In this document: positions 1 through 9,330 of the stretch, piece after piece
How the letters are laid out: every line of letters starts with the position of its first letter
How positions within the stretch are numbered: the first letter of the stretch is position 1
NCBI GenBank assembly: GCA_023230855.1
Contig: JALNWQ010000002.1
Coordinates: 186,001-250,000 of the forward strand
DNA: 64,000 nucleotides
DNA from: Solirubrobacteraceae bacterium
Lineage (GTDB): Bacteria; Actinomycetota; Thermoleophilia; Solirubrobacterales; Solirubrobacteraceae
Direction: 5' to 3'
Translations under genes and position numbers: made by a program
Notes under the pieces: model-generated
The model's input: the letters and a program-made list of their open reading frames with translations, nothing else
Databases searched by the model: none
Told to the model about the DNA's origin: nothing

Positions 1-43
1 CGGCCGACGGCCGCGCCCACCGACCCGACCGGCCCCGCCCCAC

Positions 44-1759
44 CTACCCGTCCGCGTACAACCCCTCGATCACGTCGCCGTACTTGTCGGCGATGCCGCG
101 GCGCTTGAGCTTCATCGTCGGGGTCAGCTCCTCGCCGTCGGGAAGCCACTCGTCCGACAGCAGGGCGTAGCGCTTGATCTGCTCCACGCGCGACAGGCGG
201 GCGTTGGCGGCGGCCACCTCGGCGTCGACGCGGGCGCGGACGTCCGGGTCGTCGGGGTCGAGGCCCGCGGCGCCGTCCGGATCGAGGACGAGCAGCGCCA
301 CGTTGTACGGGCGACGGTCGCCGATGACGCACGCCTGCCCGATCAGCGGACCTGCGCCCTTGAGCGCCCGCTCGATGTTCGCCGGCGACATGTTCTTGCC
401 GGCCGCGTTGATGATGAGCTCCTTCTTGCGGTCGACGATGGTGACGTACCCGTCGTCGTCGATCGTCGCCACGTCACCGGTGTGCATCCACCCGTCGGCG
501 TCGAGCGCCTCGGCGGTCTTCTCGGGCATCCCGCGATAGCCCTTCATGACGTTGGGCCCCCGCAGCAGCAGCTCGCCGTCGTCGGCCAGGCGCACCTCGA
601 TCCCCGGCAGCGGCACGCCGACGGTGCCGTAGCGCAGGTCGTGCATCGGGTTGGCGGTGCCGACGCATCCGACCTCGCTCATCCCCCACACCTCGCTGAT
701 CGGCAGGCCGATCGCCGCGAAGAAGTCCAGCACCTCCGCGGCGATCGGGGCCGCGCCCGACCCGGCCCAGTCCAGCTGGTCGAAGCCCAGCTGCTCCAGC
801 AACGCGTCGCGCACCGCCACGTGCGCGGGATCGGTCGACGCCGGTCCCGCGTCGATGGCGGCCTGCAGCGGCGGGGTCGCCCGGGCCTTGGCGGCCAGGG
901 CCGCCTGGAGCTTCTCCCAGATCCGCGGCACGCCGGCGAACATCGTCGGCCGGGTCTCCACCAGGGCCTCCAGCACCCGGGTCGGATCGGGGACGCACGT
1001 GATGCACGCCCCGCTGCCGATCGCGCCGTAGTGCGAGATGAACCGGTCGGCCAGGTGCGCGCACGGCAGGTACGACAGCAACCGTCCGCCCTCGCGGGTG
1101 GGCATGAGCGCCGCCACCGACCGCCAGTCGGCGATGAGGTTGGCGTGCGTCAGCTCCACCCCCTTGGGCGGCCCGGTGGTGCCCGACGTGTAGATCAACG
1201 TCGCGACGTCGTCCGGCGACACCGCGGCGATCGCCGCGTCGAGGTCGAACCCGTCGGCCAGATGGCGCTCGCCCGCCGCCTCGAGCGCGGTGAGGCCGGT
1301 CGACCCGTCTCCCCCACCCGGCGCGTCGATGACGATCAGGTCGTCGTCGGCGACGCCGGCCGCCCGGATGACGTCGGCGAACCGGGACTCGGCGAGCACC
1401 ACGCGGTTGCCGGCGTTGCCGAAGAGGTACTCCAGCTGCTCGGCCGACGAGGTGTTGTAGACCGAGAACGGGGTGCCGCCGAGCAGGAGCACCGCGACGT
1501 CGAGCAGATGGAACTCGACGCGGTTGGTGAGCATGAGCCCGACCGCATCACCGTGGGCGACGCCACGGGCGGCGAGCCCGGCGGCCAGCCAGCGCGCCCG
1601 CCGGTCGTATGCGGCCCAGGTGACCGCGTCGTCGCCGCCCAGGTCGCGCAGCGCCGGGGCGTCCGGGCGGGTCGTGACCTGGTGGGCGAACGCCGCCGTC
1701 AGGGTGTCGTGGGCCAGTCCGGCGGGAACGCCGAGGCCCGAGGTCTGCACGGTGCTCAC
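44..1759 (-). CDS. AMP-forming acyl-CoA synthetase (long-chain FadD-type)
   Basis: A 571-aa adenylate-forming enzyme that activates a carboxylic acid to its acyl-CoA through an acyl-AMP. Visible motifs are the P-loop-like LIYTSGTTGPPKG, the WMHTGD motif and the C-terminal DRKKELIINAAGKNMSP, typical of FadD15-like long-chain ligases. The GTG start at 1759 is chosen because it sits 6 nt after AAGGAGGG and overlaps the stop of the upstream gene by 4 bp (GTGA), so it is translationally coupled. It is the last gene of the acetone-carboxylase-like operon. Acetoacetate made by such a carboxylase would need CoA activation, so it may serve that role, but the substrate cannot be read from sequence. Confidence 0.9.
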   Translation of the reverse strand: MSTVQTSGLGVPAGLAHDTLTAAFAHQVTTRPDAPALRDLGGDDAVTWAAYDRRARWLAAGLAARGVAHGDAVGLMLTNRVEFHLLDVAVLLLGGTPFSVYNTSSAEQLEYLFGNAGNRVVLAESRFADVIRAAGVADDDLIVIDAPGGGDGSTGLTALEAAGERHLADGFDLDAAIAAVSPDDVATLIYTSGTTGPPKGVELTHANLIADWRSVAALMPTREGGRLLSYLPCAHLADRFISHYGAIGSGACITCVPDPTRVLEALVETRPTMFAGVPRIWEKLQAALAAKARATPPLQAAIDAGPASTDPAHVAVRDALLEQLGFDQLDWAGSGAAPIAAEVLDFFAAIGLPISEVWGMSEVGCVGTANPMHDLRYGTVGVPLPGIEVRLADDGELLLRGPNVMKGYRGMPEKTAEALDADGWMHTGDVATIDDDGYVTIVDRKKELIINAAGKNMSPANIERALKGAGPLIGQACVIGDRRPYNVALLVLDPDGAAGLDPDDPDVRARVDAEVAAANARLSRVEQIKRYALLSDEWLPDGEELTPTMKLKRRGIADKYGDVIEGLYADG

Positions 1760-4542
1760 GGGACCCTCCTTCCCAGCCAGCCCTCGTAGAAGCCGACGAT
1801 GTCGGGGACGTACTCGTGCACCACCGGGTATCCGGGGGGCACCGCCTCGGTCTCCAGCAGACGGCCGCTGACCGGGCAGTAGAACTCGCGCAGCTCCATC
1901 CACTCCGGATCCGGGTGCGCCATCGGCGGGTACACCTCGCGCATCGCCGGGACGGTGTCCCGCACCCGCATGACGGTGTGCATCTTCCAGTTCTGGTCCC
2001 ACCGGCACAGGTCGGCGCCGGCGTCGGTGCGGATGACGAGCTCGCCGTCGCTGCGGCGGCGCACGATGTTCAGGCCCTCGCCGAACGGCAGCACGATCGG
2101 GTCGCTCCACGCCACCCGGGCCTGGAGCACCTGCACCCACACGTCGAACCGTCCCGGGTCCTTGAACGACGACTGCAGCGACCGGACCTGGTCGCGCGAC
2201 AGGCGCTCGTCGAGCAGGTCGGCCAGCAGCTGCGGCGCGACCGCGTCGGACGCGGGCGGGTCCGGATCCCAGTCGGGGCGGAACGCCTTGGCCGACGCCA
2301 GGTACTCCGCCACCGACTCCTCGGGGGTCATCCGTCCGGGCTCCGGGGCGGCGACGTCGACCGTCGGCGTCGGCGTGTCGAACGCGAAGTCCTCCGGCAG
2401 GTCCCAGAACCCGCGGAACTCGGCCGCCCAGCGGGGCGAGAGCTTCATCGACTCGGCGTACATCACCGAGACCGCCTCGATGAGGTCCTGGTCGAGGATC
2501 CGCTTGCGGGCCCGGGCCCACCACTCGGCGGTCGGCTCGGCCGCGTCCAGGCGCCGGCGGCGGGCCGACTCGCGGTCGTCCACGGCGTAGACGTCCCGGG
2601 CGAACCGCTCCAGCAGGTGGTTGCCGTCGATGTCGGCCCGGACCGCCTCGACCGGACGCTCCAACGGATCACCCAGCCCGCCGGCGCCCTTGAGCACCGA
2701 CAGGTACAGATCGCCGGTGCGCACCGCCTCCAGCGTCGTCAGCGCGTCCTGGCGCCGCTCCCGCCGACCGGTGGTCACCTGCTCGAGCTCGGGCGCGTCG
2801 AAGCTGCCGTCGCGGATCGGGTACGCCGCGCCCTCGCGGGCCTGCTCCAGCGTGTCGGGTCCGTAGATCGTGTGGACGTAGCTCGTCGCGGCGGGGTAGC
2901 CGCCGAACAGGCCGGGCGAGGAGAACACGCCGCCGGTGAGGATGTTCTGCAGCTCGTAGTTCTCGCTGCCCCACACCATCATCAGCGACTCGAAGCTCGA
3001 CCCGCCGCGGTGGCGTCCCAGGCCGCCGGTGTTGGGCTTGATCCTCCGCCCCAGGTAGAGGATCGGGGCCATGAGCTCCCACATCTCGGCGTCGCCCATG
3101 TCGCCCTCGGGATTGAACGGCGCCGCCCCGTAGTCCAGGCCGTCCAGGCAGTACTTGGCGCCCTGACCCTGCGCGCCGACCTCGAAGTGCATGAAGCCGG
3201 ACATCTGCCCGTACTGGTCGATGCCGCCGCCCTGCATGACGTTGCCGGGGCTCGAGAACGACCCCATGACCTCCTCGATGAACCCGCGGGACTGCTGCGC
3301 CCGCGACAGCGACCGTGGGTAGCCGCTGTAGGCGGGGAAGAGCACCCCCCACGCCCCGGACGTCGAGCACTCGGCGGTGTCGAGGTTGGCCCAGCTGCCC
3401 GGCGGGGTGATGACCGTCGTGGCGAAGTGCGCCCCGTCGTTCACCCGCTCGTCGAAGATCAACGTCTGGGTGAACTGGATCCACATCAGCCCGGTCACCG
3501 CGGCGGGCGTGGCGTTCATCGAGTGCCAGCCCCACGCGGAGGAGCCGTCGAAGCTCGCCGTGTAGTGCCCGTCGTCGCCGATGATCGACTCGAACGCCCC
3601 GTGCATCATGAAGTCGCGGCGGGCGCGGGCCGGCAGCGTCTCCTTGTCGGCGAAGGTCACGTCGAGGAACCCGGGCGAGCGGTAGCGGCCCGGCACGGTC
3701 ACCGTGCGCACCTTGGACTTGAACGACCGGCGGCCGTCCTCGATCGCCTCGCGCATGAACGTCTTGAACCGGTCGGCGCCCTCCTCGACGACGAGCCGCT
3801 CGATCGCGTCGCGGATCATGTGGCAGCCGGCCAGGCGGGTGCGCTCGTCGAGGATGTAGCTCCGCGGGGAGCGGCTCATGAGCTCGCAGCGCTTCCAGTG
3901 CCAGCTGGCGATCTGGTCCTCCTCGCCGATCTTCATGCAGCAGAGGTCGATGCCGTCCTCGTACCGCGTCGTCGGACCGACCGGGGCGCCGCCCGGGGTC
4001 GCCGCGCCGATGTCGACGACGTGGCACACCCCGCCGGCCCAGCCCAGCAGCACCGGCTCGTCGCTCGTGGGGTCGAAGATCGGCACGAACGTCTGGACGT
4101 CCGCGTTGTGGACGTCGCCGATCTGCGGCTGGTTGTTGGCGAAGATGTCTCCGGGACGGATCTTCGGGTTGTCCTCCCAGCCGTTGCGGACCATGAACTT
4201 GATGGCCTGCGACATCGTGTGGACGTGGACGATGATGCCCGTCGACAGCGCGACCGAGTCACCCTCCGGCGTGTAGAGCGCGAAGGCCAGCTCACCGAGC
4301 TCGCGGACGATCGGCGACGCCGAGATGTTCAGCGCCGTCTCGCGGGCCGAGACGAGCCCGCCGCGCACCCGCGCGAAGAGCTTCTCGTACCCGATCGGGT
4401 CGTCCTCCTTCAGCGCCAGCCGGTCCAGGCCGTGGTACCGGCCGGTCTCGGCGAACCGCTGCTCGGAGTCCTCGAGCATCGCCTTGAGGGTCTGGCCGTC
4501 CCACCCGATCGGGGTGCGACGCGGGATCAGCAACTCGGTCAT
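1756..4542 (-). CDS. Acetone carboxylase-like alpha subunit fused to gamma subunit
   Basis: A 928-aa protein. Residues about 1-760 form a hydantoinase B/acetone carboxylase alpha domain. The last 150 or so residues match my memory of the separate AcxC gamma subunit (WDQNWK, REFYCP, PDIVGFYEGWLG). Acetone carboxylase makes acetoacetate from acetone and bicarbonate using ATP, as an alpha-beta-gamma complex. Here alpha and gamma are one chain. The cysteine pairs I recall from stand-alone AcxC look reduced (TDAGADLC and CPVSG), so a metal site may be lost. The ATG at 4542 overlaps the beta subunit stop by 4 bp; the ORF extends 13 codons upstream but that part does not look coding. The substrate could be another ketone, for example an aromatic one. 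Confidence 0.88.
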   Translation of the reverse strand: MTELLIPRRTPIGWDGQTLKAMLEDSEQRFAETGRYHGLDRLALKEDDPIGYEKLFARVRGGLVSARETALNISASPIVRELGELAFALYTPEGDSVALSTGIIVHVHTMSQAIKFMVRNGWEDNPKIRPGDIFANNQPQIGDVHNADVQTFVPIFDPTSDEPVLLGWAGGVCHVVDIGAATPGGAPVGPTTRYEDGIDLCCMKIGEEDQIASWHWKRCELMSRSPRSYILDERTRLAGCHMIRDAIERLVVEEGADRFKTFMREAIEDGRRSFKSKVRTVTVPGRYRSPGFLDVTFADKETLPARARRDFMMHGAFESIIGDDGHYTASFDGSSAWGWHSMNATPAAVTGLMWIQFTQTLIFDERVNDGAHFATTVITPPGSWANLDTAECSTSGAWGVLFPAYSGYPRSLSRAQQSRGFIEEVMGSFSSPGNVMQGGGIDQYGQMSGFMHFEVGAQGQGAKYCLDGLDYGAAPFNPEGDMGDAEMWELMAPILYLGRRIKPNTGGLGRHRGGSSFESLMMVWGSENYELQNILTGGVFSSPGLFGGYPAATSYVHTIYGPDTLEQAREGAAYPIRDGSFDAPELEQVTTGRRERRQDALTTLEAVRTGDLYLSVLKGAGGLGDPLERPVEAVRADIDGNHLLERFARDVYAVDDRESARRRRLDAAEPTAEWWARARKRILDQDLIEAVSVMYAESMKLSPRWAAEFRGFWDLPEDFAFDTPTPTVDVAAPEPGRMTPEESVAEYLASAKAFRPDWDPDPPASDAVAPQLLADLLDERLSRDQVRSLQSSFKDPGRFDVWVQVLQARVAWSDPIVLPFGEGLNIVRRRSDGELVIRTDAGADLCRWDQNWKMHTVMRVRDTVPAMREVYPPMAHPDPEWMELREFYCPVSGRLLETEAVPPGYPVVHEYVPDIVGFYEGWLGRRVP

Positions 4543-6680
4543 GTCGTCTCCAGGTGGAAGAGGCCGTGCCCGTCGAGCCACGCGCGGCGGCCGGGCGGGA
4601 TGGCGAACGTCGTGGCGGGCGCCTCGACGACCGCCGGTCCCTCGATGGCGTGCCCGGCACGCACGTCGCCCATCTCGTAGACGTCGGTCCGGGCGGTGTC
4701 GGTGCGCCAGCGCACGTCGCGGGAGCCCTTCGTGGGCGGCGCCCCGGACTCGGTCGGCATGTCGGGGAGCACCGGCTTCTCGACGTCGACGACGCCGCGG
4801 ACGATCGCCTGGGTGACGAGGTAGCCGAGCTCCGGCGACGGCGCGGACCGCGCGTAGGTGCGGGCGTAGGCGGTCTCGAACGACGCGGTCAGCGCGTCGA
4901 TGTCATCGATCGTCGTGAGCTGCTCGCCGGGGGCGTCGACCTCGATGTCGATGAGCTGCCCGTAGTACTGCATCCGCACGCCGTGGACGTAGCGCACCGA
5001 CTGCTCGGGGACGCCCGACTTGGCGAACTCGTCGGCGACGCGGTCGCGCAGCGCGGTCCACGCCTGGCCGAGCATCGCGCCGATGCCGAGCCTGGTCGGC
5101 TCGTCCATCGTCGGCAGCAGCGGCAGGTCGACGGTGCGGTCGAACCGGTACTCGAAGTCCGCGCAGGCGCACCCGAACGCGCTGAACCCCGCCGCCCACG
5201 ACGGGACGATGACCTGCTGGTAGGGCACGCCCTCGGTGTACCCGGCGACGTGCAGCGGTCCGCCGCCGCCGTAGCAGAGCAGCGTGTAGTCGATCGGGCT
5301 GTAGCCGCGACCGTGGATGCGGCCCATCGCCTCGTTGCGCAGCGTCGTCTCGAACAGCTCGACGATGCCCGCCGCCGCGTCGGGGATCGACAGGCCCAGC
5401 GGCTTGGCGATCTGCCGGTCGACCTCGAACCGGGCGCGGTCCATGTCCAGGTCGATGTCGCCGCCGAGGAAGTACTCGGGGTTGAGCCGGCCGAGGACGA
5501 GGTTGAGGTCGGTGACGGTGACCGTGTCGATGCCGCCGTCGGGCCAGCAGGTGCCGATCCGCGACCCGGCCGACTCCGGGCCGATCTGGGGCCGACGGGC
5601 GACCGGGTCGTAGCGGACGAACGATCCGGTGCCCGACCCGACCGAGTCGATCGCCACCAGCGGCGTGGCGAGCATGAACCGCGCCATGTCGGGGGTGGCG
5701 TCCAGCTCGTAGCGGCCGTCGGTGATCAGCGCGATGTCGAACGACGTGCCGCCGATGTCGGTGCACAGCACGTTGTCGATCCCCGTCCGCTCCGCGAGCC
5801 ACCGGGCGCCGACGACCCCGCCGATCGGACCCGACACGAGCGTGCCGCCGAGCTGCTTGGCGTCGACCGACACCGTGCCGCCGTGGGCGGCCATCACGCG
5901 GACGTCGAACCCGGCGCCCTTCTCGCGCACCTGGTCGCGGACCCGGTGCAGCGTGCCGCGCGACGGCTCCGCCGCGTACGCCTCGATGACCGTCGAGTTC
6001 AGGCGCGGAAACTCACGCCGGCTGGGGTACAGCTCGCTGGAGAGGAACACCGGCACCTCGCCGTTGAGCCCCCGTGCGGCCTTGGCCTCGCCGACGATCT
6101 CCCCCACGCGCTGCTCGTGCGCGGGGTTGCGGTAGCCGTAGAGCAGGCACACGCAGATCGCGTCGACGCCCGCCTCGAGCAGCGCCTCGGCCGCGTCGCG
6201 GGCCTCCTCCTCGCGCAGCGGCAGCGCCTCGGCGCCCATGAGGTCGATCCGGCCACGGACGCCGTGCACCTGCGAGCGCGGCACGAGCGGCTCGTTGTGG
6301 TGGTGCGTGGCGACGTGGAGCCGGTCGGCGTAGGAGAACCCGAGGTGCGTCTGCACCCCGCGCTCCATCTGCAGGAGGTCCTCCTGGCCGGCGGTGACGA
6401 TCACGCCGACGTTGAGCCCGGCGCGGGAGAGCAGGCGGTTGAGCATCGCCGTGCCGCTGAACACCCCCGACCGGATGTCGGGGAACGCCGTCTCCGGGGT
6501 CTGCCCCCACTGGCCGAGCGCGTCCACGGCCGAGGCCATGAACCCGACCGACTCGTCGTCGGGGGTGGTCTGCGCCTTGCCGACGACGAACGCCCCCGCG
6601 GCGTCGACGACGAACGTGTCCGTCATCGTGCCGCCGGCGTCGATGGCGAGGACGCGCGCGGCGTGTTCCTCAATGGTCAT
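4539..6680 (-). CDS. Acetone carboxylase-like beta subunit (hydantoinase A family)
   Basis: A 713-aa HyuA/AcxA-family protein, close to the usual length of the acetone carboxylase beta subunit (about 717). It begins with the ASKHA-type phosphate loop AIDAGGTMTDTFVVD (residues 14-28), and a second nucleotide-site motif, CTDIGGTSFD, lies in the middle. The family uses ATP to activate the ketone or the carboxylate before carboxylation. It is the first gene of a three-gene operon followed by the alpha-gamma fusion (4-bp overlap) and an acyl-CoA synthetase. A TACGGT hexamer at 6687-6692 lies 6 nt before the ATG, suggesting a leaderless transcript. A hydantoinase or oxoprolinase role is possible, but the gamma-domain partner favours a carboxylase. 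Confidence 0.88.
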   Translation of the reverse strand: MTIEEHAARVLAIDAGGTMTDTFVVDAAGAFVVGKAQTTPDDESVGFMASAVDALGQWGQTPETAFPDIRSGVFSGTAMLNRLLSRAGLNVGVIVTAGQEDLLQMERGVQTHLGFSYADRLHVATHHHNEPLVPRSQVHGVRGRIDLMGAEALPLREEEARDAAEALLEAGVDAICVCLLYGYRNPAHEQRVGEIVGEAKAARGLNGEVPVFLSSELYPSRREFPRLNSTVIEAYAAEPSRGTLHRVRDQVREKGAGFDVRVMAAHGGTVSVDAKQLGGTLVSGPIGGVVGARWLAERTGIDNVLCTDIGGTSFDIALITDGRYELDATPDMARFMLATPLVAIDSVGSGTGSFVRYDPVARRPQIGPESAGSRIGTCWPDGGIDTVTVTDLNLVLGRLNPEYFLGGDIDLDMDRARFEVDRQIAKPLGLSIPDAAAGIVELFETTLRNEAMGRIHGRGYSPIDYTLLCYGGGGPLHVAGYTEGVPYQQVIVPSWAAGFSAFGCACADFEYRFDRTVDLPLLPTMDEPTRLGIGAMLGQAWTALRDRVADEFAKSGVPEQSVRYVHGVRMQYYGQLIDIEVDAPGEQLTTIDDIDALTASFETAYARTYARSAPSPELGYLVTQAIVRGVVDVEKPVLPDMPTESGAPPTKGSRDVRWRTDTARTDVYEMGDVRAGHAIEGPAVVEAPATTFAIPPGRRAWLDGHGLFHLETT

Positions 6681-6686
6681 GGGCCG

Positions 6687-6692
6687 ACCGTA
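6687..6692 (-). promoter_or_regulatory. -10 hexamer of carboxylase operon (leaderless)
   Basis: TACGGT on the coding strand, 6 nt before the ATG at 6680, so transcription would start at or next to the start codon. No Shine-Dalgarno sequence can fit. No clear -35 was seen. Confidence 0.5.
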
Positions 6693-6755
6693 GATCCGGG
6701 GCGGTCGGCGCCCGGTGGGGGTCGGCCCAGCGATCGCCGTCGCGGTTGTGCGGCG

Positions 6756-8018
6756 CTACGAACGGCCGCGGTCGGGCCCGCCGCCGGGCAGCACGCGCGA
6801 CCCGAAGGTGTGCTCCAGCAGGAGCGCCAGCTCGACCTCGAGCCGGTGCGCGTCGAGGTCGCGGCCCAGCAGCGTCCGGGCCCGCTGGAGCCGGTAGAGG
6901 ACGGTGTTGCGGTGGGTGAAGAGCCGCTCGGCGGTGCGCCGCGTGCTGCCGCCCTCCTCGAGGAACACCCGCAGCGTCTCGCGCAGCCGCTCGGTCGACG
7001 CGTTGCGCGCCGCCAGGTCGCCGAGCGCCCGAGTGACGAACTCGCGCGCCTCGTCGTCGTCGGCCGACAGGAGCGCCACCGTCGCCACCCGGTCGTAGCG
7101 CGTGAGCGGCGCCGGTTGCGGCATCCGCTGCGCGACGCGGTGGGCGCGCGCGGCCTCCTCGTGCGTCACGCGGAACCCGTCCGGGCCGGCGTGCGTGCCG
7201 CCGCACGAGAGCAGCACCTCGGGGGCGGGGCGGCGCTCGACCGCGTCGGCCATCGCCCGCCGGTCGCCGGCGTCGTCGCCCGACAGCCACGCCCACACGG
7301 AGCTCGTGCCCACCGGCAGCACGAGCGGCCGGCCGACCCCGCACGCCGCGGCGACCTGGTGGACCGTCCGCTCGAGCACCTCGAGCTGGTGGTCCGCGTC
7401 GCCGGACGGCGGCGACCACGCGATGAGCGCCGTCTGTGGCGCGCGCAGGTCGTGGCCGAGCTGCCGCTCGGCGTCCGGCGGCGCCGGGTCGCCGCGCAGG
7501 AGCCGGTCGACGAGCTCGGTGCGCCGCGCGACCGCGCCGCGGACCCACCGCTCCCGCTCCCGCTCGTACTCCACGACGACCGCGGCGACGACCCGGTTGA
7601 GGTAGACGTTGAGCTCGTCGGCGGAGCGGTGCAGCGCCGCGACGAGCAGGTCTCGATCCTCGACCGTGGCGGCCAGCTCGTCCATCCAGCGGCGTTGGAA
7701 GAGCGCCTGGCCGACCCGGTAGGACTGCACCAGGCGGTCCATCGGCAACCGACGGCGGGCGAGCGCGAGGGCGAACGACACGACCACCGGCGGCAGCGGC
7801 ACGTCGGCGGCGGTCGTCTCGCCGCGGAACACCGAGAGCATCGCCTCGACGTTCCCGCGGGAGCTCGCCCGGGTCTCGTCGGCCAGCTCGTCGTCGAGGA
7901 ACTCGGGCACCTCGCGCCCGAGCGCGGCGACGAGCGCGTCGTTGAGCTCGTCGATGCGGTCCGACGCGCGAGCCGCGCAGGCGCGGATCCCGTCCTCCGT
8001 GACCGGACTGGTGGTCAT
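6756..8018 (-). CDS. PucR/CdaR-family transcriptional regulator
   Basis: A 420-aa protein whose last 70 or so residues are the PucR C-terminal helix-turn-helix (GGSTRRTAERLFTHRNTVLYRLQR). The centre looks like the degenerate GGDEF-like/CdaR region, and residues 1-150 are an all-helical sensor-like part. PucR proteins usually control nearby catabolic genes in response to a metabolite. It lies 75 bp upstream of the acetone-carboxylase-like operon on the same strand, and operons of this type often carry a dedicated regulator, so control of that operon is the likely role (inference). The start is supported by TAGGGT at 8025-8030, 6 nt before the ATG. Confidence 0.88.
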   Translation of the reverse strand: MTTSPVTEDGIRACAARASDRIDELNDALVAALGREVPEFLDDELADETRASSRGNVEAMLSVFRGETTAADVPLPPVVVSFALALARRRLPMDRLVQSYRVGQALFQRRWMDELAATVEDRDLLVAALHRSADELNVYLNRVVAAVVVEYERERERWVRGAVARRTELVDRLLRGDPAPPDAERQLGHDLRAPQTALIAWSPPSGDADHQLEVLERTVHQVAAACGVGRPLVLPVGTSSVWAWLSGDDAGDRRAMADAVERRPAPEVLLSCGGTHAGPDGFRVTHEEAARAHRVAQRMPQPAPLTRYDRVATVALLSADDDEAREFVTRALGDLAARNASTERLRETLRVFLEEGGSTRRTAERLFTHRNTVLYRLQRARTLLGRDLDAHRLEVELALLLEHTFGSRVLPGGGPDRGRS

Positions 8019-8024
8019 CGATCG

Positions 8025-8030
8025 ACCCTA
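8025..8030 (-). promoter_or_regulatory. -10 hexamer of pucR-type gene (leaderless)
   Basis: TAGGGT on the coding strand, 6 nt before the ATG at 8018. This is the same geometry as at many other first genes in the window. Confidence 0.5.
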
Positions 8031-8058
8031 CGCGCTCGCCCCGTCGCGCACCAGCCGC

Positions 8059-9261
8059 TCACGCCGCCCGCGGCGGCACGTACACCGTGACGACGGCCGC
8101 GCCGCCCACGCCGATGTTGTGCTGCAGGGCGACCTTGGCGTCGGGCACCTGGCGCCGGTCGACGGTGCGACGCAGCTGCCAGACGAGCTCGGTGCACTGC
8201 GCCAGCCCGGTCGCGCCGAGCGGGTGACCCTTGGAGATCAGGCCTCCGGACGGGTTGACGGTGGGCCCGCTGCCGCCGTGCGTCGTGGCCTCGGCCTCGA
8301 CGAGGTGATGACCCTCGCCCTCGACGGCGAACCCGAGCGCCTCGTAGGTCAGCAGCTCGTTCGTCGAGACGCAGTCGTGGAGCTCGCACACGTCGACGTC
8401 GGACGCGCCGACCCGGGCCTCCTCGTAGGCCTGGTGGGCCGCCTCGCGGCTCATGTCGGCACCGACGAGCCGGATCCCGTCGGTGTCGGCGTCGCACGTC
8501 GTGGCGCCGTCGGTGACGAGGGCCTGGCCCGCGATCTCGATCGCGCGGTCCCACAGGTCGTGCGCCTCGACGAACCGCTCCGACGCGACGATCGCCGCGG
8601 CCGCCCCGTCGCTCGTCGGCGAGCACTGGAGCTTCGTCAGCGGGTCGTGGATCATCCGCGCGTCCTGGATCTGCTCCAGCGTGTACGCGTCCTGGAACTG
8701 CGCGTAAGGGTTGTCGACCGAGTGCCGGTGGTTCTTCCAGCCGATCCACGCGAAGTGCTCCGGCCTGGACCCGTAGCGGCGCATGTGGTCGCGTCCGGCG
8801 TTGCCGAACATCTGCGGGGCGAACTGCGAGCCCTCCGGGGCGTGGATCGCGAACATCGCCTCGAGGTGCCGGTCCATCGGGTTGGTCCAGTCCTCGTACT
8901 TCATCGCCAGCGAGCCGCGCTCCATCTTCTCGAACCCGACCGCCAGGGCACAGTTCGCGAGGCCGCCGCGGACGGTCTCGCGGGCGAGGTACAGGGCGCT
9001 GGACCCGGTCGAGCAGTTGTTGTTGACGTTGACGACGGGGATGCCGGTGAGCCCCAGGCCGTACACGGCGCGCTGGCCGCACGTGGAGTCGCCGTAGCAG
9101 TACCCGGCGAAGGCCCGCTCGACGCGGTCGTAGTCGACGCCGGCGTCGCGCAGCGCGGCGGTGCCGGCCTCGAGCACCCAGTCCGGGTAGTCGCCGTCCT
9201 TCGTCCCGGGCTTGTCGAACTTCGTCATCCCGACGCCGACGACGAACGTGCGCTGGGTCAT
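8059..9261 (-). CDS. SCP2-type thiolase / lipid-transfer protein (Ltp-like)
   Basis: A 400-aa thiolase-fold protein of the non-decarboxylating SCP2/Ltp group. It has NNNCSTGSSAL around the nucleophilic cysteine (about residue 83), HDCVSTNELL, and the C-terminal NPSGGLISKGHPLGATG motif. Members cleave or condense acyl-CoAs, including steroid side chains in mycobacteria. AGGAG precedes the ATG, so translation is conventional. It follows the last mce gene by 69 bp on the same strand and precedes the PucR/carboxylase genes. Pairing with a lipid-import operon suggests degradation of an imported lipid. It could instead split acetoacetyl-CoA formed by the neighbouring operon; the sequence does not decide. 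Confidence 0.88.
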   Translation of the reverse strand: MTQRTFVVGVGMTKFDKPGTKDGDYPDWVLEAGTAALRDAGVDYDRVERAFAGYCYGDSTCGQRAVYGLGLTGIPVVNVNNNCSTGSSALYLARETVRGGLANCALAVGFEKMERGSLAMKYEDWTNPMDRHLEAMFAIHAPEGSQFAPQMFGNAGRDHMRRYGSRPEHFAWIGWKNHRHSVDNPYAQFQDAYTLEQIQDARMIHDPLTKLQCSPTSDGAAAAIVASERFVEAHDLWDRAIEIAGQALVTDGATTCDADTDGIRLVGADMSREAAHQAYEEARVGASDVDVCELHDCVSTNELLTYEALGFAVEGEGHHLVEAEATTHGGSGPTVNPSGGLISKGHPLGATGLAQCTELVWQLRRTVDRRQVPDAKVALQHNIGVGGAAVVTVYVPPRAA

Positions 9262-9330
9262 GGGTGGTGCTCCTGGGTCGTGGTGATGGGTGGGGCGGCG
9301 GGTCGCCGCCGCACGGTCGCGGGGGCCGCC

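Noticed and set aside
1816..4680. 954-codon plus-strand frame opposite the carboxylase genes
   Set aside because: It is rich in Arg, His, Asp and Val, has no domain, and mirrors the clear minus-strand genes; a frame made open by high GC.
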